A stretch of 64,000 bases of DNA, from NCBI GenBank assembly GCA_964367905.1, contig CAYIZP010000012.1, forward strand, positions 1 to 64,000. The letters run 5' to 3'. A model generated the notes under the pieces. It was not told where the DNA came from. It saw only the letters and a program-made list of their open reading frames with translations, and made no database searches. This document shows, piece after piece, positions 35,355 to 43,362 of the stretch. The position numbers were made by a program, and so were the translations under genes. The stretch comes from CAUPWF01 sp964367905 (GTDB taxonomy: Bacteria; Bacillota; Clostridia; Lachnospirales; Lachnospiraceae). Numbering within the stretch: the stretch's first letter is position 1; each line of letters opens with the position of its first letter.

Positions 35355-35482
35355 TCACCTGGAATGTGTCCCGGATAATCCGATAATATCACACTCAACA
35401 GGAATAATCCCATTCGAACAATTAATGGTTTTTTCTTATCTGTTTTATTTTTCGGCTTAATGCGCCTATTTCTATTTGCCAT
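35351..35482 (-). CDS. Small hypothetical basic peptide with one membrane segment
   Basis: 43 residues from ATG 35482, with GGAGATGGAGA directly upstream. Very basic start (MANRNRRIKPKNKTDKKK) followed by MGLFLLSVILSD, a short hydrophobic stretch. Stop at 35351 overlaps the GTG of the next frame by four bases. Unknown; may be the front part of a frameshifted gene continuing at 35354. Confidence 0.35.
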   Translation of the reverse strand: MANRNRRIKPKNKTDKKKPLIVRMGLFLLSVILSDYPGHIPGE

Positions 35483-35528
35483 TCTCCATCTCCATAGCAG
35501 CGTGCTTGAGCAAATTATTGCACTTCGT

Positions 35529-35976
35529 CTACATCCTCTCCTCAAATTCTTGCATGCTTTGTGTATCCATAATTAATTCTATCCATTTATTCAAGGTCTC
35601 TACAGACTTCTCACTCACAATAATATCAAGAACTTCTTGCTTTATTTGGCCACGCTTCGACAAAAGCTTTATTACAACTTCTCTAACGCCCATAGCAAGT
35701 CCTTCTGCAAGTCCTTCTTCTCTCGCCTCTTCTTGCCATATTTCCTTTACCGCTTCTTCATCGTATTCTGTTAGTAAACTCGACATAATCACATTCCTCT
35801 CTTTCTCTAATAAATCTCTAAGGATGTTCTCACGAATACAATAAATCCGTAGCGATATCATAATTGGTTCCATTCAATGCATTGTAAAGCTCTAGTTTTG
35901 CCTCATCTGACCTCATAATAATGTTGAACAGGCGATCTTTTACTTGTCGATTTCCTCTTGTTTCTAATTGTTCCAT
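35529..35976 (-). pseudogene. Deleted copy of the Rpn-family nuclease gene
   Basis: The front piece (ATG 35976, MEQLETRGNRQVKDRLFN...YNALNGTNY) matches residues 1-38 of the intact Rpn protein at 25208-26146. The back piece (NILRDLLEKERNVIMSSLLTEYDEEAVKEIW...) matches its residues from about 220 on. About 180 residues including the nuclease active site are gone and the join shifts the frame. The AEGR minisatellite is absent; the tail reads GLAEGLAMGVREVV. Its upstream DNA also matches the intact copy. Confidence 0.85.
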
Positions 35977-36286
35977 ACTTCTTCTCCTTTCGTGCTTACA
36001 ATATGATTCATATGTTTTTATATACAAAGAAGAAGCTTACCCATCTAGAAAGATTGATTAGAAATTTCTTTTATTTAGTTATGCTTAGTATAAATTAATT
36101 ATTGGGATTTTTCAACCATTTGACTTAGAATAACTGGCTGATGAATACTCGCTTTCGCTTTTTGATTTAGATAGAGTAGACCTCTCTTCGAATAACTTGA
36201 TTTTACCATTTCTTAGATTTGATTTCAATTAAAATTTGAAATACTCATGCAACAAATTTTTCAAGACATTGTTCTTTCATTCAAAC
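35977..36286. other. Noncoding gap of about 310 bp: 5' flank of the deleted Rpn unit
   Basis: No gene found. 36026-36215 shares the ordered blocks AAGAAGAAGCTTAC, ATTTTTCAACCATTT and AGAGTAGACCTCTCTT with 26178-26400, so it is the matching upstream part of the Rpn unit. The remaining bases to 36286 hold nothing I recognise. Confidence 0.55.
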
Positions 36287-36589
36287 TCATGAATTGACAT
36301 ACCCAATATTCTCGGGAAGATAAGCTTCCTCTGGATTATTCAGGTTGTATATTACCCTTACTGCTCTCCCCACTGATATATCTCCAAGCCTAGGACTTTT
36401 CCTCTGCCCAATCGGTAGAAATCCTAGTTTAATTATTTCACTTTTTAATTTCACACTTTCTTGTATGTGATAGCACTTTCCTTCCACCACATATTCAACT
36501 ATAATAACTGTAGGGAAATCTTGCCCTTTTAGTTTAACATCATAAATAAGTCCATCTGTTGTTTCCGTACATCTACTCTTTCTTACCAT
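36287..36589 (-). CDS. Small hypothetical protein, DUF3592-like fold
   Basis: 100 residues. The end VGRAVRVIYNLNNPEEAYLPENIG resembles the conserved end of DUF3592 proteins (V-x-V-x-Y-P-x-N-P-x-x-A), but the membrane helices usual in that family are missing. VKLKSEIIKLGFLPIGQR precedes. Last of three small leftward genes (36287-37414). Unknown function. Confidence 0.6.
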   Translation of the reverse strand: MVRKSRCTETTDGLIYDVKLKGQDFPTVIIVEYVVEGKCYHIQESVKLKSEIIKLGFLPIGQRKSPRLGDISVGRAVRVIYNLNNPEEAYLPENIGYVNS

Positions 36590-36648
36590 TGTAATCCCCC
36601 ACTTGTCATTATCCCTATATTATATAGAATATTCCTCAACCAAACTTG

Positions 36649-36942
36649 CTATCTCTGTTTATGCAAATTAGCTACACTCAACAATTCGCTTCCTAGTTTA
36701 TCTGAATAATCCCAAGAGTCTACAATCGCCCTTGGAAACGACAATACATACTCTTTATTTTCTTTTATTTCAGAAATTTCTTTTAATATTTCTAGCATTT
36801 GACACTTGTTTTTTTCACTTCTTCCCAAATCAATTTTTTCGATTTCTGCATGAAGGAGTCCTTCCACTTCTTTTATTTTCTTCCTTAGTTTTTCATCACT
36901 ACACATTATTTTTATACCATTGCTTTCCTTAGTATATTTCAA
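36649..36942 (-). CDS. Small hypothetical helical protein
   Basis: 97 residues if TTG at 36942 is used, overlapping the previous gene by 14 bp; 85 residues from ATG at 36906. Neither has a strong ribosome site; the overlap with the upstream stop suggests coupling. Highly charged and mostly helical (DEKLRKKIKEVEGLLHAEIEKIDLG, then SEKNKCQMLEILKEISEIKENK). No known domain. Second of three small genes; could be a soluble partner of the membrane protein before it. Confidence 0.5.
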   Translation of the reverse strand: MKYTKESNGIKIMCSDEKLRKKIKEVEGLLHAEIEKIDLGRSEKNKCQMLEILKEISEIKENKEYVLSFPRAIVDSWDYSDKLGSELLSVANLHKQR

Positions 36943-37414
36943 CTAGTTTTTCCATATTTTTATAATAGATTACAACTGCAGATGTTAACTCATTTTTCTC
37001 GAAATCTTCTCGATTCACTTCTAATTCTATTTGATTTCCATACTCATCTTCTCCTATTATATAATATTCTTGTGAAATAATTCCATATCTTCCATTCACT
37101 TGATTCATAGATATGTTTTCAAGACGAATCCTTTCGGTACCTTGTATTATATCTAGTGCTAGATTTTTAGAAGATACTAGATCTATCGTCCAAATTGCTA
37201 TAATACAAATCATTCTAACAACTGTTCTTCCATCTTTCTTTTCTTTATTTATTTTTACTAATTTAACTGTAATAAATATTGCTATTCCTAAAAGAATCAT
37301 AGCATTTAATATTCCATCCAACAAAGCATATGTTCCCGCATTTGGAAGTAGTACAAATGCAATGCATAATAATATTATTACTATGCAGCCTATCAAATCA
37401 AATCTTTTTATCAT
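36929..37414 (-). CDS. Small hypothetical membrane protein
   Basis: Start at ATG 37414, with GAGAGGA about 11 bases upstream. A longer frame to 37456 would add 14 residues (MKKTPVPNERNIYK), all encoded by the palindromic repeat at 37433-37473, and is rejected. The 161-residue product has three hydrophobic segments in residues 1-90 (IGCIVIILLCIAFVLLP; ILNAMILLGIAIFITVKL; MICIIAIWTIDLVS), then a soluble strand-rich part with GRYGIISQEYYIIGEDEYG. No domain recognised. First of three small leftward genes. Confidence 0.55.
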   Translation of the reverse strand: MIKRFDLIGCIVIILLCIAFVLLPNAGTYALLDGILNAMILLGIAIFITVKLVKINKEKKDGRTVVRMICIIAIWTIDLVSSKNLALDIIQGTERIRLENISMNQVNGRYGIISQEYYIIGEDEYGNQIELEVNREDFEKNELTSAVVIYYKNMEKLVEIY

Positions 37415-37432
37415 CTTATATATATTCCTCTC

Positions 37433-37473
37433 ATTAGGGACGGGGGTTTTCTTCAAAAACCCCCGTCCCTAAT
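37433..37473. repeat. Palindromic GGGGACG repeat, copy 2 (ATTAGGGACG variant)
   Basis: Perfect 18-bp arms ATTAGGGACGGGGGTTTT and complement around CTTCA. It sits between trpB and the small membrane gene, both leftward, and makes a false N-terminal extension for the latter. Might act as a terminator for trpB, though the T-run is short. Confidence 0.92.
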
Positions 37474-37481
37474 CCACCACT

Positions 37482-38741
37482 TTAAACTCCTAAAGCAATT
37501 CCTCTATTTTTCAAAAATTCTTTTCCATCTCCATATTTCTCATATACATAATCGATGTCTTTATCCCCTCTACCAGAAAGGTTCACCAATATGGTTCCTG
37601 TTCTATGTGCTTTTGCGTATTTGATTGCATGTGCTACAGCATGTGAGCTTTCAATTGCAGGAATGATTCCCTCTAGCCTTGAGAGCAAGAAGAATGCTTC
37701 AATTGCTTCATCGTCATCTATATAATCGTATTTTACTCTACCACAATCATGCAGATATGCATGCTCTGGCCCTACCGATGGGTAATCTAATCCACTTGCA
37801 ACTGAATATACTGGGTCTGGCTCGCCTTCTTTTTCGTTTTGTAGAAGCAAGCTTTCGAATCCATGTAGAACTCCTTTTTTACCATATGTGATAGAAGCTG
37901 CATGCTCTCCTAGTCCATGTCCTTTTCCTAATGGTTCTACTCCATAGATGTCCACAGGCTCTTTTAAGAATGCTGAAAACATTCCCATAGCATTTGATCC
38001 ACCACCTACGCACGCCGATACTGCGTCTGGTAAAAATCCAGTCATGTCTTTGAATTGATCGAGTGCTTCGAATCCAATAACTGCTTGGAAGTCTCTAACC
38101 ATCATTGGAAATGGATGCGGTCCAACTACGGATCCAATACAATAGATTGCATCTTCGTATTCATTTAGGTATGCTTCAAAGGCTGCATCCACTGCTTCTT
38201 TCAGCGTCTTTAGTCCATGACTTACTGGAACAACTCTAGCTCCAAGCATCTTCATACGAACTACGTTTGGATGTTGTTTTGCAATGTCAACCTCTCCCAT
38301 GTAGATATCACATTCCATTCCAAAATACGCAGCAGCAGTTGCTAGTGCAACTCCGTGTTGCCCTGCGCCTGTCTCAGCAATAATTTTTTTCTTGCCCATG
38401 AATTTTGCTAGAAGCCCCTCGCCCATACAGTGGTTAATCTTGTGCGCACCTGTATGATTCAAGTCTTCTCTTTTTAGATAGATTTGGCACCCACCTGCAT
38501 ATTTCGATAATGACTTGCAATGATATACCGGTGTTGGTCTTCCTTGAAATTCGCGTCTGATTCTTCTCAATTCATTGATAAAATCCGAACTGTTACATAT
38601 GTCATGATAAGCTGCCGTGATATCTTCAAAGGCAGGAATGAGTTGTGGTGGTAAAAATGCCCCTCCATATTCGCCAAATCTGCCGTCTGCTGTTGGAAAT
38701 GTCTTTAAATATTTCTCAAAATCTCTATAATTCTTCTCCAT
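37482..38741 (-). CDS. trpB: Tryptophan synthase beta subunit, solitary
   Basis: A 419-residue PLP enzyme. The PLP lysine is Lys101 in HTGAHKINH, the catalytic glutamate Glu123 in AETGAGQHG, and the phosphate loop GGGSNAMG. GYxEHAYLHDCGR near the end replaces the common EHAYLKDIGR. It joins indole with serine to give tryptophan. No trpA, trpC or other trp gene lies within the window, so the enzyme may work alone on free indole or with a distant TrpA. It has its own promoter (38812-38840). Start at 38741 follows AGGAGG. Confidence 0.92.
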   Translation of the reverse strand: MEKNYRDFEKYLKTFPTADGRFGEYGGAFLPPQLIPAFEDITAAYHDICNSSDFINELRRIRREFQGRPTPVYHCKSLSKYAGGCQIYLKREDLNHTGAHKINHCMGEGLLAKFMGKKKIIAETGAGQHGVALATAAAYFGMECDIYMGEVDIAKQHPNVVRMKMLGARVVPVSHGLKTLKEAVDAAFEAYLNEYEDAIYCIGSVVGPHPFPMMVRDFQAVIGFEALDQFKDMTGFLPDAVSACVGGGSNAMGMFSAFLKEPVDIYGVEPLGKGHGLGEHAASITYGKKGVLHGFESLLLQNEKEGEPDPVYSVASGLDYPSVGPEHAYLHDCGRVKYDYIDDDEAIEAFFLLSRLEGIIPAIESSHAVAHAIKYAKAHRTGTILVNLSGRGDKDIDYVYEKYGDGKEFLKNRGIALGV

Positions 38742-38811
38742 CTTCTTTCCTCCTCGAATTTTTCACTTCATTTTTTGCGTATAACTTTTTGATTTTAATA
38801 ACCTAACTCAA

Positions 38812-38840
38812 ATTATACAATGTGAGGAGGGCTTACGCAA
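38812..38840 (-). promoter_or_regulatory. Promoter of trpB
   Basis: Minus-strand TTGCGT (38835-38840), 17 bp, TATAAT (38812-38817), about 70 bp upstream of trpB. The leader is too short for a T-box. Confidence 0.65.
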
Positions 38841-38855
38841 GCGAATTCCTAGCAA

Positions 38856-39605
38856 CTACTCAACTGTAATTTTCCCACTTACACTTACCATGGTAAGGTC
38901 TGAATCACTTGATTCATATCGATATCCTTTATTCTCTCCAAAGAACTTGACTTCTCCGAAACTATTTGCCGATACTTCGGTCACATTTGTTCTGACAACG
39001 ATATCTCCTGAAACCGTTTGAATGTCACCTTTTATATTGTCTGAAACCACCTCGCACTGACCTGAAACCGTGGAGATATCTATGTTCTCGAATATTCCAC
39101 TCACTTCAACATCTTTACTTGTGCTTTTTGCGAATAATTGAGGAATCACTGAATCTTCAACCATAACATTTCCTGAAGTTGTAATGAAACTTGCATTTGA
39201 AATTCCCTCTATGTCTGTATACACATTTCCAGCAACTGTCTTTATATCCACATCATCAAATTCCACATCCTGTGGAACTGTTATTTTAATATAGAAGTTA
39301 CCATAGTCAACATCAAACTCATAAGTATATCCTGTATCGAATATCAATGTGTCATCTCTCACCTCTAAAACATCGATATGTTCTCTATCGTGTAATTTGT
39401 ATTCGACCGAGTATTCGCTCCCTACAACAACCTCCACATCTGGTGACAGTGCATCAACATCTATGGATGTGAACGGTGCTAATTCCTCCATATTTCCCGA
39501 ATGCGATTCACTATGCGCTTCCCCTGTACACCCTGTAACCATCCCTAGTGCTACTACAACTACTCCTGTAAAAACAATTGATTTTTTCACGTTAAATTTC
39601 TTCAT
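38856..39605 (-). CDS. DUF4097-like beta-helix lipoprotein
   Basis: A 249-residue protein with a lipoprotein signal ending in VTGC (Cys near residue 26). After a linker (residues about 27-45, His/Ser/Glu-rich) come repeated short beta strands: IKTVAGNVYTDI, ITTSGNVMVEDS, STSKDVEVSGI, ISTVSGQCEVVSD, IQTVSGDIVVRT, the stacked repeat of DUF4097. Such proteins are often beside envelope-stress two-component systems, and this one follows a histidine kinase-regulator pair on the same strand. ATG 39605 has GGAG 9 bases upstream; ATG 39611 has it only 3 bases upstream. Confidence 0.85.
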   Translation of the reverse strand: MKKFNVKKSIVFTGVVVVALGMVTGCTGEAHSESHSGNMEELAPFTSIDVDALSPDVEVVVGSEYSVEYKLHDREHIDVLEVRDDTLIFDTGYTYEFDVDYGNFYIKITVPQDVEFDDVDIKTVAGNVYTDIEGISNASFITTSGNVMVEDSVIPQLFAKSTSKDVEVSGIFENIDISTVSGQCEVVSDNIKGDIQTVSGDIVVRTNVTEVSANSFGEVKFFGENKGYRYESSDSDLTMVSVSGKITVE

Positions 39606-39668
39606 TTTCATCTTCTCCTTTTTGCTAGATCTCCTTGTTTTCTATAACATTATTATATCTGATATAGC

Positions 39669-39711
39669 AAAAAATCCCTTTAGCATTCCCGCAAGGAAGC
39701 CAAAAGGATTT
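39669..39711 (-). terminator. Terminator between the histidine kinase and the lipoprotein gene
   Basis: AAATCCTTTTGGC and GCTAAAGGGATTTTTT pair around TTCC-TTGC-GGGAA on the minus strand, followed by a T-run. It separates the two-component operon from the DUF4097-like gene. Confidence 0.65.
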
Positions 39712-39731
39712 CGAAAGATTTTCGAAAGAAG

Positions 39732-41030
39732 TCATTCTTTTCTTGGTATTTTGATTTGTGCTGTAAAAATATGATCTTCAAACAAAAGATGAAGCGAACT
39801 ATCAAAGGTCTTCAGAAGTTCTATCACAATAGATAATCCAAGTCCAGAAGATGCATCTTTCCTGTTTTCTTCTACCTTGTATAAGCGATTGGTAAGCAAG
39901 TCAATCTTATCCGTCAAATCTTCATTCGTCTCATTTTGAATTTCAATATAAGTGAATCTATCATCACTATAATTTTTAATAGAAATCTTGGTATCTTTAT
40001 TTTTATACTTTTGGGCATTATCTATTAGATTCGAAATCACACGCTGAAAATGATTCAGGTCTACTAAGATCATCACATTTGCTGATTGTATATCAAGACT
40101 GATGTCCTCTTCATACAATTCCACCGTTTGCAAGACAAGTCTGCTCACACTATATTCCTCTATCCGCGGTTTCAGGTCTTTACTTATAAGTTTACTATAT
40201 AAAAACAAATCGTCGATCAGCTTTTGAAGTCTTAAACTGTTCTTCTTTGCAGTGCTTGCATAATTATTAACTTCACTGTCTTTTTCTGTGTTTGCAAGGA
40301 TTAACTCTAGATATCCACTTATGGAAGTCAGCGGCGTTCTTACATCATGGGATAGATTGGTGATTAGCATTCTCTTACTAATTTCCTCCTTGTGTTCATT
40401 TTGACTCTTTATATAAATAGTTTCTCCCATATCATTGATATTTTTCGCAAGACTTAAAATTTCTTTCTCCCCAACAATCTCTATTTTATGCTGTAGATCA
40501 TCATTGGCAATGATATTGATTCCACGCTCAATCACCTTAATTTTCGAAATGAGTTTTGCCATTTCTCTTAAGATTAGAATCAAAAATAATATAACTGAAA
40601 GTGTTATAGAAACTATAAAATATGCCATATAACGTGTTCGTACTACATTCGAAATAATCAAAACAGAACCACTTACATCAAAGAACTCGATATCGTATAT
40701 GAAATAGGTATCATTTATAATATTTAATTCGTTACTTGAATAGTCTTCCGTAGAGTGTAAAAAATGTAAAGTATATCCTGAATTACTCCATAATTCGGAA
40801 ACCTCCTCTGCTTCATCGAAAGTAAGAAAGTTTTCGGTAATCCTCAACTGAATTTCTTCCACAAGTTTGTCTGTTTCTCGCTTTTGCGCCTGTGTATTCA
40901 CTCCCAAAACATTTAAGAGAATAAAATCGGCACTAAATGCCAAGATCGCAAAAAACAGAATACTCAGAAACAAAGAAAAGAATACTCGAAATGGAAGTAC
41001 AAAATATAGCGAACGCTCTCTAGTCCACAC
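39732..41030 (-). CDS. Sensor histidine kinase
   Basis: A 432-residue membrane kinase. Two transmembrane helices (about 15-35 and 135-158) enclose an extracellular sensor region; then a HAMP-like linker, HisKA with the phospho-acceptor His in LSHDVRTPLTSISG, and a catalytic domain with NLIDNAQKYKN and SGLGLSIV. The start is GTG at 41030 inside the end of the response regulator gene (11-bp overlap); no better ATG is near. The signal is unknown; the DUF4097-like lipoprotein just downstream is a likely target. Confidence 0.93.
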   Translation of the reverse strand: MWTRERSLYFVLPFRVFFSLFLSILFFAILAFSADFILLNVLGVNTQAQKRETDKLVEEIQLRITENFLTFDEAEEVSELWSNSGYTLHFLHSTEDYSSNELNIINDTYFIYDIEFFDVSGSVLIISNVVRTRYMAYFIVSITLSVILFLILILREMAKLISKIKVIERGINIIANDDLQHKIEIVGEKEILSLAKNINDMGETIYIKSQNEHKEEISKRMLITNLSHDVRTPLTSISGYLELILANTEKDSEVNNYASTAKKNSLRLQKLIDDLFLYSKLISKDLKPRIEEYSVSRLVLQTVELYEEDISLDIQSANVMILVDLNHFQRVISNLIDNAQKYKNKDTKISIKNYSDDRFTYIEIQNETNEDLTDKIDLLTNRLYKVEENRKDASSGLGLSIVIELLKTFDSSLHLLFEDHIFTAQIKIPRKE

Positions 41031-41706
41031 GATATCCGACCCCCCATACTGTTTTTATATATTTTGGTTCTTTTATATTGTCCCCAATCTTTTTACGTAG
41101 ATTTCTGACATGTACAGAAACTGTACTTTCTGCGTTTAATATACTGTCATCATTCCAGATATTATTGTAAATCTGTTCCAATGTGAATACTCGTCCACGA
41201 TTTTTTAGAAACATTTCTAAAATAGAAAACTCCGTCTTCGTAAGCCTTACCAATTCGCTATCCTTAACAACAGTTCGCGCAATAAAGTTAATCGTAAGAT
41301 CGAAAAAGGTGATTTCATCCTCAGATTTTGGTAGATCTACTACATTATAGGAACGGTACCTCCTAATGTTAGCTTTCACTCTAGATATTAAATCAACGAG
41401 ATTAAATGGTTTGACAATATAATCATCTGCCCCAGAAGAAAACCCTATCATTTTATCTGCATCCTCTGCTTTTGAAGTTAAAAACAAAATAGGCATCTTG
41501 TATTTTTCACGTATTTTTATGCAAGCATCAACTCCATTCATACGTGGCATCATGCTATCTAAAATCACAAGATCAACATCATCACCTATTTTCTCTATTG
41601 CATCGATTCCATCTTCTGCTTCTATCACTTCATAATTTTCACCTTTCAGATACAGGCTAACTAGATTTCTAATATCAACGTCATCATCTACTACTAATAT
41701 TTTCAT
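41020..41706 (-). CDS. OmpR/PhoB-family response regulator
   Basis: A 228-residue regulator. Receiver domain: MKILVVDDDVDIRN with the acidic pocket, phosphorylated Asp in LVILDSMMPRMNG near residue 51, and TSKAEDADKMIGFSSGADDY. Winged-helix C-terminus with RVFTLEQIYNNIWNDDS and VHVRNLRKKIGDN. ATG 41706 has GGTG upstream; a GTG four codons before is the alternative. Cognate of the kinase overlapping its end. Confidence 0.93.
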   Translation of the reverse strand: MKILVVDDDVDIRNLVSLYLKGENYEVIEAEDGIDAIEKIGDDVDLVILDSMMPRMNGVDACIKIREKYKMPILFLTSKAEDADKMIGFSSGADDYIVKPFNLVDLISRVKANIRRYRSYNVVDLPKSEDEITFFDLTINFIARTVVKDSELVRLTKTEFSILEMFLKNRGRVFTLEQIYNNIWNDDSILNAESTVSVHVRNLRKKIGDNIKEPKYIKTVWGVGYRVD

Positions 41707-41733
41707 CAAATTCACCACCCATCTACCATCTCA

Positions 41734-41808
41734 TTATAGATCAAATTCCATTTGTCTTTTCTGTGTATAAAATCCTTCCCTCTCATAAAACTTAATTGCA
41801 CTTTCATT
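41734..41808 (-). pseudogene. C-terminal remnant of a GNAT acetyltransferase, in frame after the Fic stop codon
   Basis: Directly after the TAG of the Fic gene (41809-41811), the same frame continues as NESAIKFYEREGFYTQKR, then six more codons and TAA. This is a typical GNAT C-terminal acetyl-CoA-binding helix and last strand. No start codon or upstream part remains. The Fic gene seems to have landed in, or replaced the front of, an acetyltransferase gene. Confidence 0.75.
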
Positions 41809-42522
41809 CTACTCCCCCTCCAGGTACTCGTGTGGTCTTTCTACATAATCCTTGACCTTATAATCACCAATCATTTCGTATTCTCCACCCTTAGATTCTG
41901 CATCGCTATCGCATACATGCTCCCCTAGAATCGCATCGAAGAATATTTTCTCAAGATACTCATATTTAGAATACATCCCTTGTGATGCCCATACCAATGC
42001 ATTTCTTACATATGCTGAATGAATCTTAAACATCTCATGATTCACATCGAAGCCCAATGAGTGCGCCAACAACACAGCAAATACAATGACGGTTCTAGTA
42101 TTTCCCTCTCGAAACGGATGAATCTGCCAGAGATTTGCAATAATTCTGACCAATCGAAATGTGATATCTCTATCATTCTCCCCTATCCTCTTGAGCTTCC
42201 GAATCTCTTTCATGGTTGCATTCAGTTGCTTCTTTATCTCTTTTGGTGATGCATAGTGTACAGTATCTCCCCCAAGTACATCTTCGTACTTAACAATTTG
42301 AATCGTGCGAAACTCTCCTGCCCAATCATATACTTGCCCAAATATGGACGCATGGATATCAGAGAGTGTTTTCGTATCAAATGCTTTGTACTTGCTATTA
42401 TAGATCGCTAGCATAGATAGGTTAGTTATATCCGCTTCTGCCTTTGCAAGCAAATCTATGTCTCTAATTCCTGCAAGATTTCTTAAAACATCTATATCTT
42501 CATATAAATAAGGATCACGCAT
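41809..42522 (-). CDS. fic: Fic-domain protein (class I-like toxin)
   Basis: A 237-residue protein with the Fic active site HPFREGNTRT (His135 to Thr144). The second Gly of the canonical GNGR is Thr, giving GNTR, a variant common in small bacterial Fic toxins. DWAGEFRTIQIVK near residue 67 is the usual flap region. Fic enzymes usually transfer AMP to target proteins such as gyrase. No (S/T)xxxE(G/N) inhibitory helix is present in this protein, which fits a class I toxin needing a separate antitoxin. The preceding gene overlaps it by 8 bp and may encode that antitoxin. Ends directly before an acetyltransferase remnant. Confidence 0.88.
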   Translation of the reverse strand: MRDPYLYEDIDVLRNLAGIRDIDLLAKAEADITNLSMLAIYNSKYKAFDTKTLSDIHASIFGQVYDWAGEFRTIQIVKYEDVLGGDTVHYASPKEIKKQLNATMKEIRKLKRIGENDRDITFRLVRIIANLWQIHPFREGNTRTVIVFAVLLAHSLGFDVNHEMFKIHSAYVRNALVWASQGMYSKYEYLEKIFFDAILGEHVCDSDAESKGGEYEMIGDYKVKDYVERPHEYLEGE

Positions 42523-43048
42523 GATTATCCTCCATAGGAAAACCGTACATCATAAGGGTTTCGTTAAATATAGACAAAAATGTTTTGTTTCCAACTTTCC
42601 ACTCATTGATGTTTTGTTCTGTAGTTTTACTAATTGGCACGCCTTCAATTGCACTTATTGCATTAGCAAATGATATACTTCTCGACTTTTGCTCTTGATT
42701 CAATCCGTCCATGCCCGCAGAGACTTTCCATAACATAAACTGTCGGCTTAATTTTTTATCAATTAGTTTCGCTGCCTGCTCTAACTCTAGCATACGTTTT
42801 TCTATCTGTTGTAATTCATCCTTGTATCTCTTGTATAACAAGATTTTCTCTTCCATACCTCGAAGGTCTTGGGATTTTATATACCGACTTATAATCTTGC
42901 CACCTTTTCTCGTTTGTAGATAAAAATATTGTTTGCCTTTTATGTTTTTCTTAGAAATATATCCTTGTGGTAGGCAACCAACTTCAGAAGTGATTTTGTG
43001 GTATTTATCTAAAAGTTTTTTATATTCATATGGTATTGAAACTGCCAT
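42515..43048 (-). CDS. Candidate Fic antitoxin with N-terminal DNA/RNA-binding-like domain
   Basis: A 177-residue protein, unrecognised as a whole. Residues about 5-60 have the pattern LPQGYISKKNIKGKQYFYLQ, as in small DUF6788-type proteins; 62-100 form a coiled coil. The C-terminal part contains ISFANAISAIEGVPIS, similar to the inhibitory helix of Fic antitoxins, but with Ser132 three rather than four residues before Glu135 (SAIEG). It is first in a two-gene operon, overlapping fic by 8 bp, with its own promoter. The antitoxin role is inference from position and this helix. Confidence 0.6.
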   Translation of the reverse strand: MAVSIPYEYKKLLDKYHKITSEVGCLPQGYISKKNIKGKQYFYLQTRKGGKIISRYIKSQDLRGMEEKILLYKRYKDELQQIEKRMLELEQAAKLIDKKLSRQFMLWKVSAGMDGLNQEQKSRSISFANAISAIEGVPISKTTEQNINEWKVGNKTFLSIFNETLMMYGFPMEDNHA

Positions 43049-43074
43049 ACAACACCCCTCCTTATCTTATATAT

Positions 43075-43103
43075 ACTATACCATAAAATAACCTCATTTA
43101 CAA
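43075..43103 (-). promoter_or_regulatory. Promoter of the Fic pair
   Basis: Minus-strand TTGTAA (43098-43103), 17 bp, TATAGT (43075-43080), 27 bp before the first start codon. Confidence 0.7.
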
Positions 43104-43140
43104 TATTTTATTCAAAATTGTAGGTTAACAGTTGCATTTC

Positions 43141-43178
43141 AGTCCCACGCTAATCACTCCGCTGATTAGTGATGGGCT
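43141..43178. repeat. Hairpin between the two divergent Fic loci
   Basis: Stems AGTCCCA/TGGGCT and CTAATCA/TGATTAG enclose CTCCGC. It lies in the 314-bp gap between divergent genes and could be the leftover of a mobile element or a structural separator. Confidence 0.5.
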
Positions 43179-43226
43179 AGTACGTGAACCAAATTGGTCA
43201 ATTTCTTTCCATATACATATTTTCCG

Positions 43227-43294
43227 TTATCGGCAAGATATCTCTGATTTCATCAATTATTTGCATTTATATTTTGCCGATAATGTGGTATACT
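43227..43294 (+). promoter_or_regulatory. Inverted repeat and -10 upstream of the HTH-Fic gene
   Basis: TTATCGGCAA (43227-43236) and TTGCCGATAA (43274-43283) are perfect 10-bp arms 37 bp apart; TATACT at 43289-43294 is a likely -10, with no good -35. The right arm would lie in the promoter spacer, fitting auto-repression with DNA looping by the helix-turn-helix Fic protein. Confidence 0.5.
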
Positions 43295-43362
43295 ATATCC
43301 AATAGGAAAGTGTGATAAACAAAATTTTATATAATGAATTAGGGAAAAGGAAGGTTATTGCC

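Noticed and set aside
37415..37456. N-terminal MKKTPVPNE extension of the small membrane protein
   Set aside because: Encoded by the repeat at 37433-37473; the internal ATG 37414 is the better start.
38742..38855. T-box or attenuator before trpB
   Set aside because: The stretch is too short, and no T-box sequence or leader peptide with Trp codons is visible.
41707..41808. Short leftward gene starting ATG AAA GTG CAA near 41804
   Set aside because: The other frame gives a clear acetyltransferase C-terminus, so this is a remnant and not a new small gene.
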